From Candidatus Gastranaerophilales bacterium (GTDB lineage: Bacteria; Cyanobacteriota; Vampirovibrionia; Gastranaerophilales; Gastranaerophilaceae), in the NCBI GenBank assembly GCA_944323955.1, contig CALUUK010000002.1, positions 1 through 64,000 of the forward strand: a stretch of 64,000 nt of DNA, in the 5' to 3' direction. Positions within the stretch are counted from its first letter, which is position 1. Each line of letters opens with the position of its first letter. Positions 18,373-27,522 of this stretch are shown one piece after another. Made by a program: the position numbers and the translations under genes. The notes under the pieces are model-generated. The model saw nothing but the letters and a program-made list of their open reading frames with translations. It had not been told where the DNA came from and made no database searches.

Positions 18373-20457
18373 TTACGCTTTTGCGCCCGATTTTGAAATG
18401 ATTTCTTCCTGTACATTTGCAGGAACCTGTTCGTATTTTAAGAATTCCATTGAGAACGTACCGCGTCCCTGAGTATTTGAACGTAAGTCAGTAGCATAAC
18501 CGAACATGTTTCCTAACGGAACAGTTGCTCTTACAATTACGTTACCTGTATTACCCAAAGGTTCCTGACCTTCGATACGGCCTCTTCTTCTTGAAATATC
18601 ACCGATAATAGTACCTGTGTACTCATCAGGGATTTCAATTTCAACTTTCATCATAGGTTCTAAGATACAAGGTCTTGCTTTCTTACAACCGTCTTTAATA
18701 GCCATAGAACCGGCAATCTTAAACGCCATTTCCGAAGAGTCAACTTCATGGTATGAACCGTCATAAAGTTCAACCTTAACGTCTATCATCGGATATCCGG
18801 CTAAGATACCGCCTTCAAGCGCTTCTTCCATACCTTTTCTTGCAGGTTCAATGTATTCTTTCGGAATAGCACCGCCGACGATTTTGTTTTCAAATACAAA
18901 ACCTTCGTTTTCACCTGCAGGCATAATTCTGATTTTAACATGCCCGTATTGACCCTTACCGCCTGACTGACGGATGAATTTAGAATCCTGATCAGCATTG
19001 CCGAGAATTGTTTCACGGTATGCAACCTGAGGTTTACCTACGTTTGCATCAACTTTGAATTCTCTTAATAAACGGTCAACAATGATATCAAGGTGAAGTT
19101 CGCCCATACCTGAAATAATTGTCTGGCCTGTTTCAGTATCGGATTTAACACGGAATGAAGGATCTTCTTCCGCAAGTTTTTGAAGCGCAATGCCCATTTT
19201 GTCCTGGTCTGCTTTTGTTTTAGGTTCAATAGCAACAGAAATAACCGGATCCGGGAATTCCATCTTTTCAAGGATAATCGGTGCATTTTCATCACACAAT
19301 GTATCACCTGTTGTTGTATCTTTTAAACCGACTGCAGCACAGATATCACCTGCAAATACTTCTGTAATTTCGTTTCTTTGATCAGCATACATTTGAACTA
19401 ATCTTGAGATACGTTCTTTTTTGCCGTTTGTTGCGTTTAATACATAAGAACCCGATGTTAATTTACCTGAATATACTCTCAAGAATGTTAAACGGCCTAC
19501 ATACGGGTCTGTCATAATTTTGAATGCAAGTGCACTGAACGGTTCATTTTCGGAAGAGTGTCTTTCTGTCTTTGTACCGTCTTCAAGCTCGCCTTCAATA
19601 GCTTTAACATCTACAGGTGAGGGCATATAGTAAACAACGTTATCCAAAAGCAATTGAACACCTTTGTTCTTAAACGCCGTACCGCAGCATACCGGAACAA
19701 TCTGGTTTGTGCAAACAGCTTTTCTTAAAGCAGCCTTTAATTCCGCAACGGTAGGTTCTTCACCTTCTAAGAACTTCATCATCAAATCGTCATCTGTTTC
19801 AGAGATTCTTTCAATCATTTCCGCTCTGTATTGTTGAGCTTTTTCAAGCATATCTGCAGGAATTTCTTCTTCTCTGATATCTGTACCAAGGTCATTTGTA
19901 TAGATTTCGGCCTTCATTTCCATAAGGTCAACTAAACCCGTAAATTTATCTTCAGCACCGATAGGCAGCTGAATCGGTACAGCATTTGCATTTAATCTCG
20001 TCTTCAATTGTTCTACAACTCTGTAGAAATCAGCACCTGTTCTGTCCATTTTGTTGACGAATACCATTCTCGGAACTTCGTATCTGTTAGCCTGTCTCCA
20101 AACAGTTTCAGACTGTGATTGAACACCGCCTACAGCACAGAATACAGCAACAACACCGTCTAATACACGAAGTGAACGTTCAACTTCAATAGTGAAGTCA
20201 ACGTGCCCGGGTGTATCAATAATGTTAAATTGATGATCTTTCCACATAGCAGTAACTGCTGCCGATTGAATTGTAATACCTCTTTCACGTTCTTGATCCA
20301 TAAAGTCGGTTACTGCAGCACCATCGTGTACTTCACCAAGTTTATGGGTTTTACCTGTGTAGAAAAGAATACGTTCTGTTGTAGTTGTTTTACCTGCGTC
20401 AATGTGAGCAGCAATACCGAAGTTACGTACTCTCTCTAATGGAACTTGTCTTGCCAT
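18373..20457 (-). CDS. fusA: Translation elongation factor G
   Basis: A 694-residue GTPase that drives ribosome translocation and, with RRF, recycling. The G1 motif [16 protein letters not shown]3 DTPGHVDFT and G4 NKMDRTGAD are intact, as are domains II-V to the C-terminal [13 protein letters not shown]. Length is standard. It is transcribed alone here, away from rpsL-rpsG-tufA, which are not in the window. Its codon use looks more restricted than its neighbours, as expected for a highly expressed gene. Confidence 0.98.
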   Translation of the reverse strand: MARQVPLERVRNFGIAAHIDAGKTTTTERILFYTGKTHKLGEVHDGAAVTDFMDQERERGITIQSAAVTAMWKDHQFNIIDTPGHVDFTIEVERSLRVLDGVVAVFCAVGGVQSQSETVWRQANRYEVPRMVFVNKMDRTGADFYRVVEQLKTRLNANAVPIQLPIGAEDKFTGLVDLMEMKAEIYTNDLGTDIREEEIPADMLEKAQQYRAEMIERISETDDDLMMKFLEGEEPTVAELKAALRKAVCTNQIVPVCCGTAFKNKGVQLLLDNVVYYMPSPVDVKAIEGELEDGTKTERHSSENEPFSALAFKIMTDPYVGRLTFLRVYSGKLTSGSYVLNATNGKKERISRLVQMYADQRNEITEVFAGDICAAVGLKDTTTGDTLCDENAPIILEKMEFPDPVISVAIEPKTKADQDKMGIALQKLAEEDPSFRVKSDTETGQTIISGMGELHLDIIVDRLLREFKVDANVGKPQVAYRETILGNADQDSKFIRQSGGKGQYGHVKIRIMPAGENEGFVFENKIVGGAIPKEYIEPARKGMEEALEGGILAGYPMIDVKVELYDGSYHEVDSSEMAFKIAGSMAIKDGCKKARPCILEPMMKVEIEIPDEYTGTIIGDISRRRGRIEGQEPLGNTGNVIVRATVPLGNMFGYATDLRSNTQGRGTFSMEFLKYEQVPANVQEEIISKSGAKA

Positions 20458-20661
20458 TTTCTTTTTCCTTTATTATTACTACTTAAATTATGCTTAGCTT
20501 TCGCTCTCAGTATAATTCTTACATAAACACAATTTTTTTTAAAGAAATGAATAACTTGTCAGGAAAATTTTATTAAGAAAGATTAAAATAATTATAATTC
20601 TCGCTAAAGTTTATATCTTTGCTGCCGATAAAAAGTCTAAAGGTGTAAAAAGGAGAGTTAT

Positions 20662-20871
20662 ATGGCAGAATTTTCTTTGAAAAAGTATAAAAACCTTCTC
20701 GGTGATACAAACGAAACAATTAAAGCAATCCAAAAATTCATCAGCAATAAGCAGGATGAAAATAATATTGAATTTGAAGAAGAACCCGCAGCTTCCGTAA
20801 ACAGAATTTTAAACAGTGTAGCAGATGAAGAATTAACGGACGATATCCGGAAAATTATTAATAATATTTAA
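20662..20871 (+). CDS. Small acidic protein, unknown
   Basis: A 69-residue acidic protein preceded by a very good ribosome site (AAAGGAGAG, seven bases from ATG). The sequence looks helical with no cysteines. Its last 39 bases overlap the convergent radical SAM gene. No family recognised. Confidence 0.65.
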   Translation: MAEFSLKKYKNLLGDTNETIKAIQKFISNKQDENNIEFEEEPAASVNRILNSVADEELTDDIRKIINNI

Positions 20872-21897
20872 TAATTTCTGTATAAAAGATTTTTGCTTTA
20901 CGGGTTTAAGCTCAAAATAATGCTCCGGTATAAGTATATCGTCTTTTAAGCATTCAAGCCTTTTTATAACCTTAATAAAATGATTGTATTCGGGGTGATT
21001 TTGATTAACAACATTCAGTTTGTCAAAATCGTCCCGTTCGTTTTCATTTAAAATCAACAAAGGCAAAAAGCTCGGAGAAGCGCCTAAAGATATCCCCCAT
21101 CTCGCAAAAGCAGGCATTTCACGGTAATTATAAGCATTTATCGCAAAATTCATCTGGAATTTATCTATTTTCCCCTGCTTTTTTAAATTGCTTATATATT
21201 TAAGATTTTCACTGACTTTTTTAAAATTGCCGCCTTTGATTAATTTGTTATATGTTTTTTCCTTTGCGGCATGAACACTCACTTCTATACCCGAAATCCT
21301 GTCAATTATACCAAGTTTTTCAAGCATTTCTTTTGAACATAAAACACCGTTTGTTATAATTTGAAATTTAATATTTTTATAGTTCTGACTGATATATTGT
21401 ATTAAATCCAGAAACGGTCTGCTTACAAAAACCTCTCCCACACCGTTAAGAGAAATTTCCCAGCGGTTTGCATCAAGCTCGGGCAGAAAACTTTTAATTT
21501 TTGAAATCAGCTTATTTGTAACTTCAACCTCTTTTGCATCAGCCGTTTCAAAATCATGCCTGCAGAAAATACAGCGCAAATTACAGCTTGTATCAAAATT
21601 AAGCCGCATTTGTCTTTTTTTATTGGCGGAGAATTCATCAAATAACTTTGCAAAACTGTTATCATCAACTTTTTTCGCGCCCATACACATATCAATTTTG
21701 CAATATTTAAAGTTTTGAGTCGTAAATTGATTTATAAGCTCCCGAATTTTTTCTCCGTAAAAAATTTCCCGTAAATCATCTTCAAGAATATTACCGATGG
21801 AATAAAAACCGCACCATTTGTTACAACAAACATAAACATTGCCGTCAATGCCTATATCGCAATAATAAAAAGGGTTTCTGCAAATAATTTTATTCAT
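20833..21897 (-). CDS. Radical SAM protein with N-terminal SPASM-like domain
   Basis: A 354-residue protein. The radical SAM motif C-x3-C-x2-C is at residues 105-112 (CNLRCIFC). The preceding 75 residues hold seven cysteines (6, 13, 24, 25, 29, 66, 71) around DGNVYVCCNKW and IGNILEDDLREIF, which is the text of a SPASM auxiliary-cluster domain placed before, not after, the core. The start at 21897 was preferred over 21966 because AAGAG lies upstream of it and the extra 23 residues look like read-through of leader. No precursor peptide is adjacent. The substrate is unknown. Confidence 0.83.
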   Translation of the reverse strand: MNKIICRNPFYYCDIGIDGNVYVCCNKWCGFYSIGNILEDDLREIFYGEKIRELINQFTTQNFKYCKIDMCMGAKKVDDNSFAKLFDEFSANKKRQMRLNFDTSCNLRCIFCRHDFETADAKEVEVTNKLISKIKSFLPELDANRWEISLNGVGEVFVSRPFLDLIQYISQNYKNIKFQIITNGVLCSKEMLEKLGIIDRISGIEVSVHAAKEKTYNKLIKGGNFKKVSENLKYISNLKKQGKIDKFQMNFAINAYNYREMPAFARWGISLGASPSFLPLLILNENERDDFDKLNVVNQNHPEYNHFIKVIKRLECLKDDILIPEHYFELKPVKQKSFIQKLLNIINNFPDIVR

Positions 21898-22010
21898 AGC
21901 TCTTATTCTAGTTTTATAAAAAGCCTTTGTCAATTTTGACAAAGAACTGATTTTATTTAAATTCAAAATATGCTATTATTAAGCTGAAATTATTATTTTA
22001 AGGGGTAGAT

Positions 22011-23294
22011 ATGAAAAAAATTTGGATTAGTGATATTAAAGACTACGAAGGTAAGGAAGTTACACTTCAAGGCTGGCTTTATAATAAACGCTCAAGCGGG
22101 AAATTGCACTTTCTGCAGCTAAGAGACGGTACAGGCGAGATTCAGGCAGTAGTTTTTAAAGGTAATGTACCTGAAGAAGTCTTTGAAACGGCAGATAAAA
22201 TTACTCAGGAAAGTTCGGTTGAAATAAAAGGTACGGTTAAAAAACACGACCGCTCAAAAATCGGATATGAAATTGATGCAGTTGATGTAAAAGTTCTCAG
22301 TGCGGCAAATGATTATCCCATAACACCGAAAGAACACGGGCCTCACTTTTTGATGGAACACCGCCATTTGTGGCTGCGCTCTTTAAAACAAAAAGCTATC
22401 TTAAATGTCCGCCACAGAATTATTAAATCCGTTCGTGACTTTTTCGACTCAAAAGGATTCACTCTTGTTGACGCTCCGATATTTACTCCGAACGCATGCG
22501 AAGGTTCCACAACATTATTTGAAACTGATTACTTTGATCAAAAAGCATATTTGAGCCAATCCGGTCAATTATATATGGAAGCAGCCGCTATGGCAGTCGG
22601 TAAAGCATATTGTTTTGGTCCCACTTTCAGAGCAGAAAAGTCCAAAACCCGCCGCCATCTGACAGAATTTTGGATGGTAGAACCGGAGATGGCATTTGCA
22701 GATATTTATGATGATATGGACTTAGCCGAAGAATTTGTCGAATATATTGTAGGACAGGTTCTTGAACATAACAGAGCCGACCTTGAAACTCTGGAACGTG
22801 ATATATCAAAATTGGAAAAAATAAAACGCCCGTTCCCAAGAATTACATACGACGAAGCAATTGAAATACTTCATAAGAAAGGTAACGATACCCCCTGGGG
22901 CGAAGATTTCGGCGGTGATGAAGAAACTTTGATTTCCGAAGAATTTGATAAACCGGTCATGATTCACCACTATCCGATGGCGGTTAAAGCATTTTATATG
23001 AAACAAGAAGGTAATACTGCCGCTTGCGTCGATGTAATTGCACCGGAAGGATACGGAGAAATGATAGGCGGCGGTCAAAGAGAAGATGACCTTGAAAAAT
23101 TAAAAGCAAAAATAAAAGAACACGGTTTATCGGAAGAAACTTTTGACTGGTATCTTGATGTCAGAAAATACGGCTCTGTTCCGCATGCCGGATTCGGACT
23201 CGGTATTGAAAGAACAGTAGCATGGATTTGCGGTTTGCATCATGTCAGAGAAACCATTCCGTTCCCGAGATTAATGGACAGAATAAGACCGTAA
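22011..23294 (+). CDS. asnS: Asparagine--tRNA ligase
   Basis: A 427-residue class IIb aminoacyl-tRNA synthetase. An OB-fold anticodon-binding domain ([20 protein letters not shown]) is followed by the catalytic core with motif 2 ([19 protein letters not shown]) and motif 3 ([10 protein letters not shown]). The [10 protein letters not shown] form separates it from AspRS. AAGGGG precedes the start. It leads an apparent operon asnS-ruvC-membrane protein-mtnA. Confidence 0.97.
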   Translation: MKKIWISDIKDYEGKEVTLQGWLYNKRSSGKLHFLQLRDGTGEIQAVVFKGNVPEEVFETADKITQESSVEIKGTVKKHDRSKIGYEIDAVDVKVLSAANDYPITPKEHGPHFLMEHRHLWLRSLKQKAILNVRHRIIKSVRDFFDSKGFTLVDAPIFTPNACEGSTTLFETDYFDQKAYLSQSGQLYMEAAAMAVGKAYCFGPTFRAEKSKTRRHLTEFWMVEPEMAFADIYDDMDLAEEFVEYIVGQVLEHNRADLETLERDISKLEKIKRPFPRITYDEAIEILHKKGNDTPWGEDFGGDEETLISEEFDKPVMIHHYPMAVKAFYMKQEGNTAACVDVIAPEGYGEMIGGGQREDDLEKLKAKIKEHGLSEETFDWYLDVRKYGSVPHAGFGLGIERTVAWICGLHHVRETIPFPRLMDRIRP

Positions 23295-23299
23295 ATAAA

Positions 23300-23773
23300 A
23301 TGAGAATAATAGGTATAGACCCCGGATTAGCTATTGTCGGATACAGTATTCTTGATATTGAAAAAGATGAAAATATACTTACGGCATCAGGCTCAATACA
23401 AACGGATAAAAACAAAACGGATTCTGCAAGACTTTATGAAATTCAGCAGGACTTAAATATCTTGCTCGAAGAATATAAGCCCGAAGTCGCAAGCATAGAA
23501 AAACTTTTCTACTTTAAAAATCAAAAAACGGTTATCCCCGTTGCAGAAGCAAGAGGGGTTATTCTCTCCGTATTGGAATCTAAAAAAATTCCGGTTTTTG
23601 AATATACACCGATTGAGGTTAAACAAATAATTACAGGCTATGGAAGAGCCTCGAAAGAAGAAGTTGCAGAAATGGTAAAATTGTCCGTAAAATATAAAAG
23701 ACTTCCTAAACTTGATGATACCGTTGATTCTATAGCAATTGCACTGTGTTATTCACGAATGGAAAGGAACTGA
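23300..23773 (+). CDS. ruvC: Crossover junction endodeoxyribonuclease RuvC
   Basis: A 157-residue Holliday-junction resolvase. The acidic site is visible: Asp7 in GIDPG, Glu in SIEKLFYFKN and Asp in the C-terminal DDTVDSIAIA segment. The start at 23300 places the catalytic Asp at its usual position and begins five bases after the asnS stop; the longer frame from 23222 overlaps asnS and is not needed. ruvA and ruvB are not in the window. Confidence 0.95.
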   Translation: MRIIGIDPGLAIVGYSILDIEKDENILTASGSIQTDKNKTDSARLYEIQQDLNILLEEYKPEVASIEKLFYFKNQKTVIPVAEARGVILSVLESKKIPVFEYTPIEVKQIITGYGRASKEEVAEMVKLSVKYKRLPKLDDTVDSIAIALCYSRMERN

Positions 23774-24205
23774 ATGATAAAAACTCCGTTACTTAAAATT
23801 ATAACAATTGTTTGCTTACTGACAGGCGCAATTATGGGAGTGCTTGCACTTATTCCGTTTTTGTCCTTTGGGGTACTAACTTTGTTAATGTTTATTATTG
23901 CCCCTTTTGTAATTATTTATTTTAAAAATCTGAATTTAATTAAAGACATAGAAATCGATCAGGGTATATTTTACGGCGGAATATCAGGTTTTATCGCTTT
24001 TATTGGCTTTTCAATAACCTTCTTCCCGTTGGCTTTTATTATTGATATTATTTTTAAAACTCAAACATTTTTATGGGTGAGCATTGTATCTAAAAGTTTC
24101 TTATTTTTATCGGGAATAATAATATTTACAGCGATGTTATCTGCCCTTTTGAACATGTTTACGGGATTTTTAACCGCATATGTATATCAATATTTTAAAA
24201 AGTAA
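23774..24205 (+). CDS. Four-helix integral membrane protein, unknown
   Basis: A 143-residue, very hydrophobic protein with four likely membrane segments (near residues 7-27, 30-50, 65-95 and 105-135). It starts directly after the ruvC stop with AAAGGAA as ribosome site, so it is co-translated. It has no motif I recognise. Confidence 0.72.
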   Translation: MIKTPLLKIITIVCLLTGAIMGVLALIPFLSFGVLTLLMFIIAPFVIIYFKNLNLIKDIEIDQGIFYGGISGFIAFIGFSITFFPLAFIIDIIFKTQTFLWVSIVSKSFLFLSGIIIFTAMLSALLNMFTGFLTAYVYQYFKK

Positions 24206-24216
24206 AAGAGGAAATT

Positions 24217-25275
24217 ATGGCTTTTGAATCAAAAATAAAAACAATTGAGTGGACAGATAATATATCAAGAATGATAGATCAGAGAATTTTGCCTTACGAA
24301 TTTAAAACTGTTGACGTAAAAACAGCCGATGAAATGTATACGGCAATAAAAGATATGATAGTAAGAGGAGCGCCTGCAATAGGTATAGCCGGAGCTCACG
24401 GGGTATCACTCGCTGCAATAGAACTTTCAAAAAAAATAAATGAAAAATCCGTATTCTTAAATGAACTTCAAAAAAAAGCGGAATATCTTAAATCCTCAAG
24501 ACCCACGGCAGTTAATCTTATGTGGGGTGTAGATAAACAAATGAAGCTCGCCCGTTCAATATCGGGCAGTATAAGTGATATTGCGGAAAGTTTAAAAGAA
24601 AACGGAATTAAACTTGAGAATGAAGATATTGAAATAAACAAAAAAATGGGAGACTTTGGAGCAGAGGTAGTTCCAAAAGGTGCGGCAATTTTAACTCACT
24701 GTAATGCGGGAGCTCTGGCGACAGTAGGTTACGGAACGGCGCTCGGCGTAATAAGAAGTGCATATGCAAAAGACCCGACAATAAAAGTCTTTGCCGATGA
24801 AACAAGACCCCGCCAGCAAGGTGCAAGACTTACAACCTGGGAGCTTACTCAGGACGGAATACCAACAACTCTTATTACTGACGGCATGTGTTCATATTTT
24901 ATGTCAAAAGGCATGATTGATATGGTTGTAGTAGGTGCCGACAGAATTGCAGCTAACGGAGATACTGCCAACAAAATAGGAACTTTCACCGTTGCTATTG
25001 CTGCAAAGTACCATAATATCCCCTTCTATATCGCAGCACCTCTCTCAACAATAGATATTTCAATACAATCAGGCAAAGAAATTCCGATTGAAGAACGTTC
25101 TCATGAAGAAGTAACTCATATAAACGGTGATTGGATATGCGCAAAAGATGTCAATATAATAAATCCGGGTTTTGATGTTACTCCCAATGAATTAATTACC
25201 GGTATTATTACTGAAAAAGGCATCTTGAAACCGGATTTTAAAACATCAATTTTTAACGCTTTTAAAAACAATTAA
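24217..25275 (+). CDS. mtnA: S-methyl-5-thioribose-1-phosphate isomerase
   Basis: A 352-residue eIF2B-related isomerase of the methionine salvage pathway, converting methylthioribose-1-phosphate to methylthioribulose-1-phosphate. The family segments RGAPAIGIAGAHG, THCNAGALATVGYGTALG (with the catalytic Cys) and DRIAANGDTANKIGT (with the catalytic Asp) are all present. AGAGGAAA precedes the start. Other mtn genes are not visible. In anaerobes MtnA can act in alternative 5'-deoxyribose or methylthioadenosine shunts, so the downstream route is open. Confidence 0.94.
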   Translation: MAFESKIKTIEWTDNISRMIDQRILPYEFKTVDVKTADEMYTAIKDMIVRGAPAIGIAGAHGVSLAAIELSKKINEKSVFLNELQKKAEYLKSSRPTAVNLMWGVDKQMKLARSISGSISDIAESLKENGIKLENEDIEINKKMGDFGAEVVPKGAAILTHCNAGALATVGYGTALGVIRSAYAKDPTIKVFADETRPRQQGARLTTWELTQDGIPTTLITDGMCSYFMSKGMIDMVVVGADRIAANGDTANKIGTFTVAIAAKYHNIPFYIAAPLSTIDISIQSGKEIPIEERSHEEVTHINGDWICAKDVNIINPGFDVTPNELITGIITEKGILKPDFKTSIFNAFKNN

Positions 25276-25297
25276 CCCTTATCCCCTGAGTTATTAT

Positions 25298-25325
25298 TTG
25301 AAAAAAACGATAAAAATGTTATAAT
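25298..25325 (+). promoter_or_regulatory. Putative promoter of the first Skp-like gene
   Basis: TTGAAA (25298-25303) and a perfect TATAAT (25320-25325) are 16 bp apart, 22 bases before the start codon. Confidence 0.45.
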
Positions 25326-25347
25326 CAACTTGAAAAGGAGATAAAAC

Positions 25348-25815
25348 ATGAAAAATTCATTTAAGGTTCTTACTATTGCAGCTGCCGCATTTATGGTAGG
25401 TATAGCAACAAGTAATTATGCAATATCCGATATTCCTTCAAACTTTAAAGTGGCAGTGGTTAATGTACCTAAACTGGTTGAATCATCCGCGCAGGTAAAA
25501 GCTCTTAAAGAACAAAATACAAAAAATGTTCAGGAACTTGCAAAATTCGGAGAAACAGCACAAAATGCAATAGCAAAAGAAAAAGATCCTAAAAAACAAA
25601 AAGCATTGAAAGAAAAATATCAAAAAGAATTTCAAACAAAAAGATCTGCAATGACCAAAACATATGAAAATAAACTTATTGAAATTGATAAAAACATATC
25701 AAATATAATTACGACGCAGGCAAAAGCAAAAGGTTATAATCTTGTTCTGGCAAAAAGTGCCGTTCTCGTAGGCGGGACGGATATAACTGATGAAATCGCC
25801 GCACAGGTCAAATAA
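25348..25815 (+). CDS. Skp/OmpH-family periplasmic protein (copy 1)
   Basis: A 155-residue exported protein with a signal peptide (about 27 residues) and the OmpH pattern: FKVAVVNVPKLVESSAQVKALKEQ, a lysine-rich helical hairpin, and a C-terminal strand (YNLVLAKSAVLVGGTDITDEI). Skp is a trimeric periplasmic chaperone for outer-membrane proteins, so this implies a diderm envelope. AAAGGAG lies before ATG. A related copy lies at 26988 across aroF. Confidence 0.88.
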   Translation: MKNSFKVLTIAAAAFMVGIATSNYAISDIPSNFKVAVVNVPKLVESSAQVKALKEQNTKNVQELAKFGETAQNAIAKEKDPKKQKALKEKYQKEFQTKRSAMTKTYENKLIEIDKNISNIITTQAKAKGYNLVLAKSAVLVGGTDITDEIAAQVK

Positions 25816-25832
25816 TTTTGAATTAAACAATA

Positions 25833-25861
25833 AAAAAAGAAGGCTTGAAGCCTTCTTTTTT
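25833..25861. terminator. Bidirectional Rho-independent terminator
   Basis: A perfect 13-bp stem (AAAAAAGAAGGCT and complement) with a TGA loop lies between the Skp-like gene and the convergent aroF. Confidence 0.88.
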
Positions 25862-25867
25862 ATTATA

Positions 25868-26878
25868 TTAAAAACTTTTTTTGACTACTTTTGCAAGAAC
25901 CTGCAAATCTTTATATAATTCGGCAAATTCTTCGGGATGCAACGACTGGGCTCCGTCGCAAAGCGCACAGTCGGGATTATTATGCACCTCAATAATAAGT
26001 CCGTCAGCACCTGCCGCAATTGCAGCTTTTGACATCGGCGCAACTTTATCTCTTAACCCTGTTGCATGGCTCGGGTCTACAATAACCGGCAGATGACTTA
26101 TTTTTTGAACAACCGGAATTGCAGATATATCAAGAGTGTTTCTGGTCATATGTTCAAAAGTTCTTATTCCTCTTTCACAAAGAATAACCTCGCGATTACC
26201 GCCCGACATAATATACTCTGCCGACATAAGCCACTCTTCTATAGTTGCACTCAATCCTCTTTTAAGCATAACCGGTTTATTTATTTCACCGAGTTTTTTC
26301 AACAGATTGAAATTCTGCATATTTCTTGCACCAACCTGCAATATATCAACATAGTCCAAAAACATAGGAATATGGGATACTTCCATAATCTCCGATGTCA
26401 CGGCCATATTATATTTATCAGCAACCTGCCTTAGAATTTTAAGCCCTTCCTCGCCGAGCCCCTGAAATGCATATGGCGAAGTTCTGGGCTTAAAAGCACC
26501 GCCCCTTAAGATTTTTACTCCGGCATCACAAAGTTTTCGGGCTGTTTCATCAACTTGTTCAAGTGTCTCAACACTGCAAGGCCCTGCTATCATGCCTAAA
26601 TTTCCGCCCCCGAATTTAACATCATTTACGGTTATAACCGTATCATCGGGCTTAAATACTCTGCTTACAAGTTTATAAGGAGAAGTAATTCTTATAACCT
26701 CTTTAACACCCTCCAAAAGCTCAATATCTCTTTTATCAATAACTTTTCTTCCGACACATCCGATTACAGTGTGGCTTTCACCTTTTGATATGTGAGCATC
26801 AAAACCTTTTTGTTTTATAAAATTTATTACTTTTAGTATCTTATCTTCGCCTGTCTGGCTTTCCATTACTATTAACAT
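25868..26878 (-). CDS. aroF: 3-deoxy-7-phosphoheptulonate synthase
   Basis: A 336-residue class I-beta DAHP synthase, the first step of aromatic amino acid synthesis. The N-terminal 70 residues form the ferredoxin-like regulatory domain found in this subgroup. The barrel shows AGPCSVE, GGAFKPRTSPYAFQG, LQVGARNMQNFNLLK and DPSHATGLRD. AGGAGAG lies near the start. tyrA, which uses the pathway's product, is at 43876 and is not linked. Confidence 0.95.
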   Translation of the reverse strand: MLIVMESQTGEDKILKVINFIKQKGFDAHISKGESHTVIGCVGRKVIDKRDIELLEGVKEVIRITSPYKLVSRVFKPDDTVITVNDVKFGGGNLGMIAGPCSVETLEQVDETARKLCDAGVKILRGGAFKPRTSPYAFQGLGEEGLKILRQVADKYNMAVTSEIMEVSHIPMFLDYVDILQVGARNMQNFNLLKKLGEINKPVMLKRGLSATIEEWLMSAEYIMSGGNREVILCERGIRTFEHMTRNTLDISAIPVVQKISHLPVIVDPSHATGLRDKVAPMSKAAIAAGADGLIIEVHNNPDCALCDGAQSLHPEEFAELYKDLQVLAKVVKKSF

Positions 26879-26987
26879 ATTTCATCTCTCCTTACGTCAA
26901 TTATATTATAGACATGAATTTTTCGCTCATTTCCGCTTGTCTTTATGTATATCCTCTGCTAAAATTATAATTAAACAGGAGGAAACA

Positions 26988-27443
26988 ATGAAAAAACTTA
27001 AATCCATTTTAATTCTTATGATAGTAATGCTTACCGCATCATTATCAGCAAACGCAGATACCATAGGATATGCGGATTTTCAAAAAGTAATTGAAGAATA
27101 TTCATTTGCAAAAAATGCATATAAAGATATTGATAACAAGCTGCTTGAACTTCAACAATATGCCATCGATAAAGACAAACAATATAAAACAATCGAATCT
27201 CCTCTTCAAAAGAAAACATTTGAAGAACAAATACAAAAAGAATTTAAAACACGTGAAGATAAAATTTATAATTTAAAAGTAAGCAAAGAAACCGAAATCA
27301 AAAATAATGTTTTAAATGCTTCGAAAGCAGTTGCAGCAGCAAAAAAACTAGATGTTATTCTTGACTACGGCGTTGTATACGCAGGCGGTGTTGATGTCAC
27401 AAATGATATTATTCAATACCTCAATGCACCGAAGAAAAAATAA
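26988..27443 (+). CDS. Skp/OmpH-family periplasmic protein (copy 2)
   Basis: A 151-residue exported protein, paralogous in layout to copy 1: signal peptide (about 20 residues), IGYADFQKVIEEYSFAKNAYKD, lysine-rich hairpin, and LDVILDYGVVYAGGVDVTNDI at the end. The start was set at 26988, where AGGAGG lies seven bases upstream and the signal peptide begins; the frame runs on upstream to 26937 without support. aroF lies between the two copies on the other strand. Confidence 0.88.
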   Translation: MKKLKSILILMIVMLTASLSANADTIGYADFQKVIEEYSFAKNAYKDIDNKLLELQQYAIDKDKQYKTIESPLQKKTFEEQIQKEFKTREDKIYNLKVSKETEIKNNVLNASKAVAAAKKLDVILDYGVVYAGGVDVTNDIIQYLNAPKKK

Positions 27444-27462
27444 ATAATATGTTTTAATAGAC

Positions 27463-27504
27463 AAGAGAAGCCCCGATATGATAATATTAAGGCTTCTCTT
27501 TATT
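27463..27504 (+). terminator. Terminator, possibly an attenuator of the next gene
   Basis: AAGAGAAGCC (27463-27472) pairs with GGCTTCTCTT (27491-27500), followed by TATTATTTT. The AGCCCC inside it could instead pair with GGGGTT at 27514-27519, which overlaps the ribosome site of the phosphorylase gene. Confidence 0.5.
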
Positions 27505-27522
27505 ATTTTAAGCGGGGTTTAT

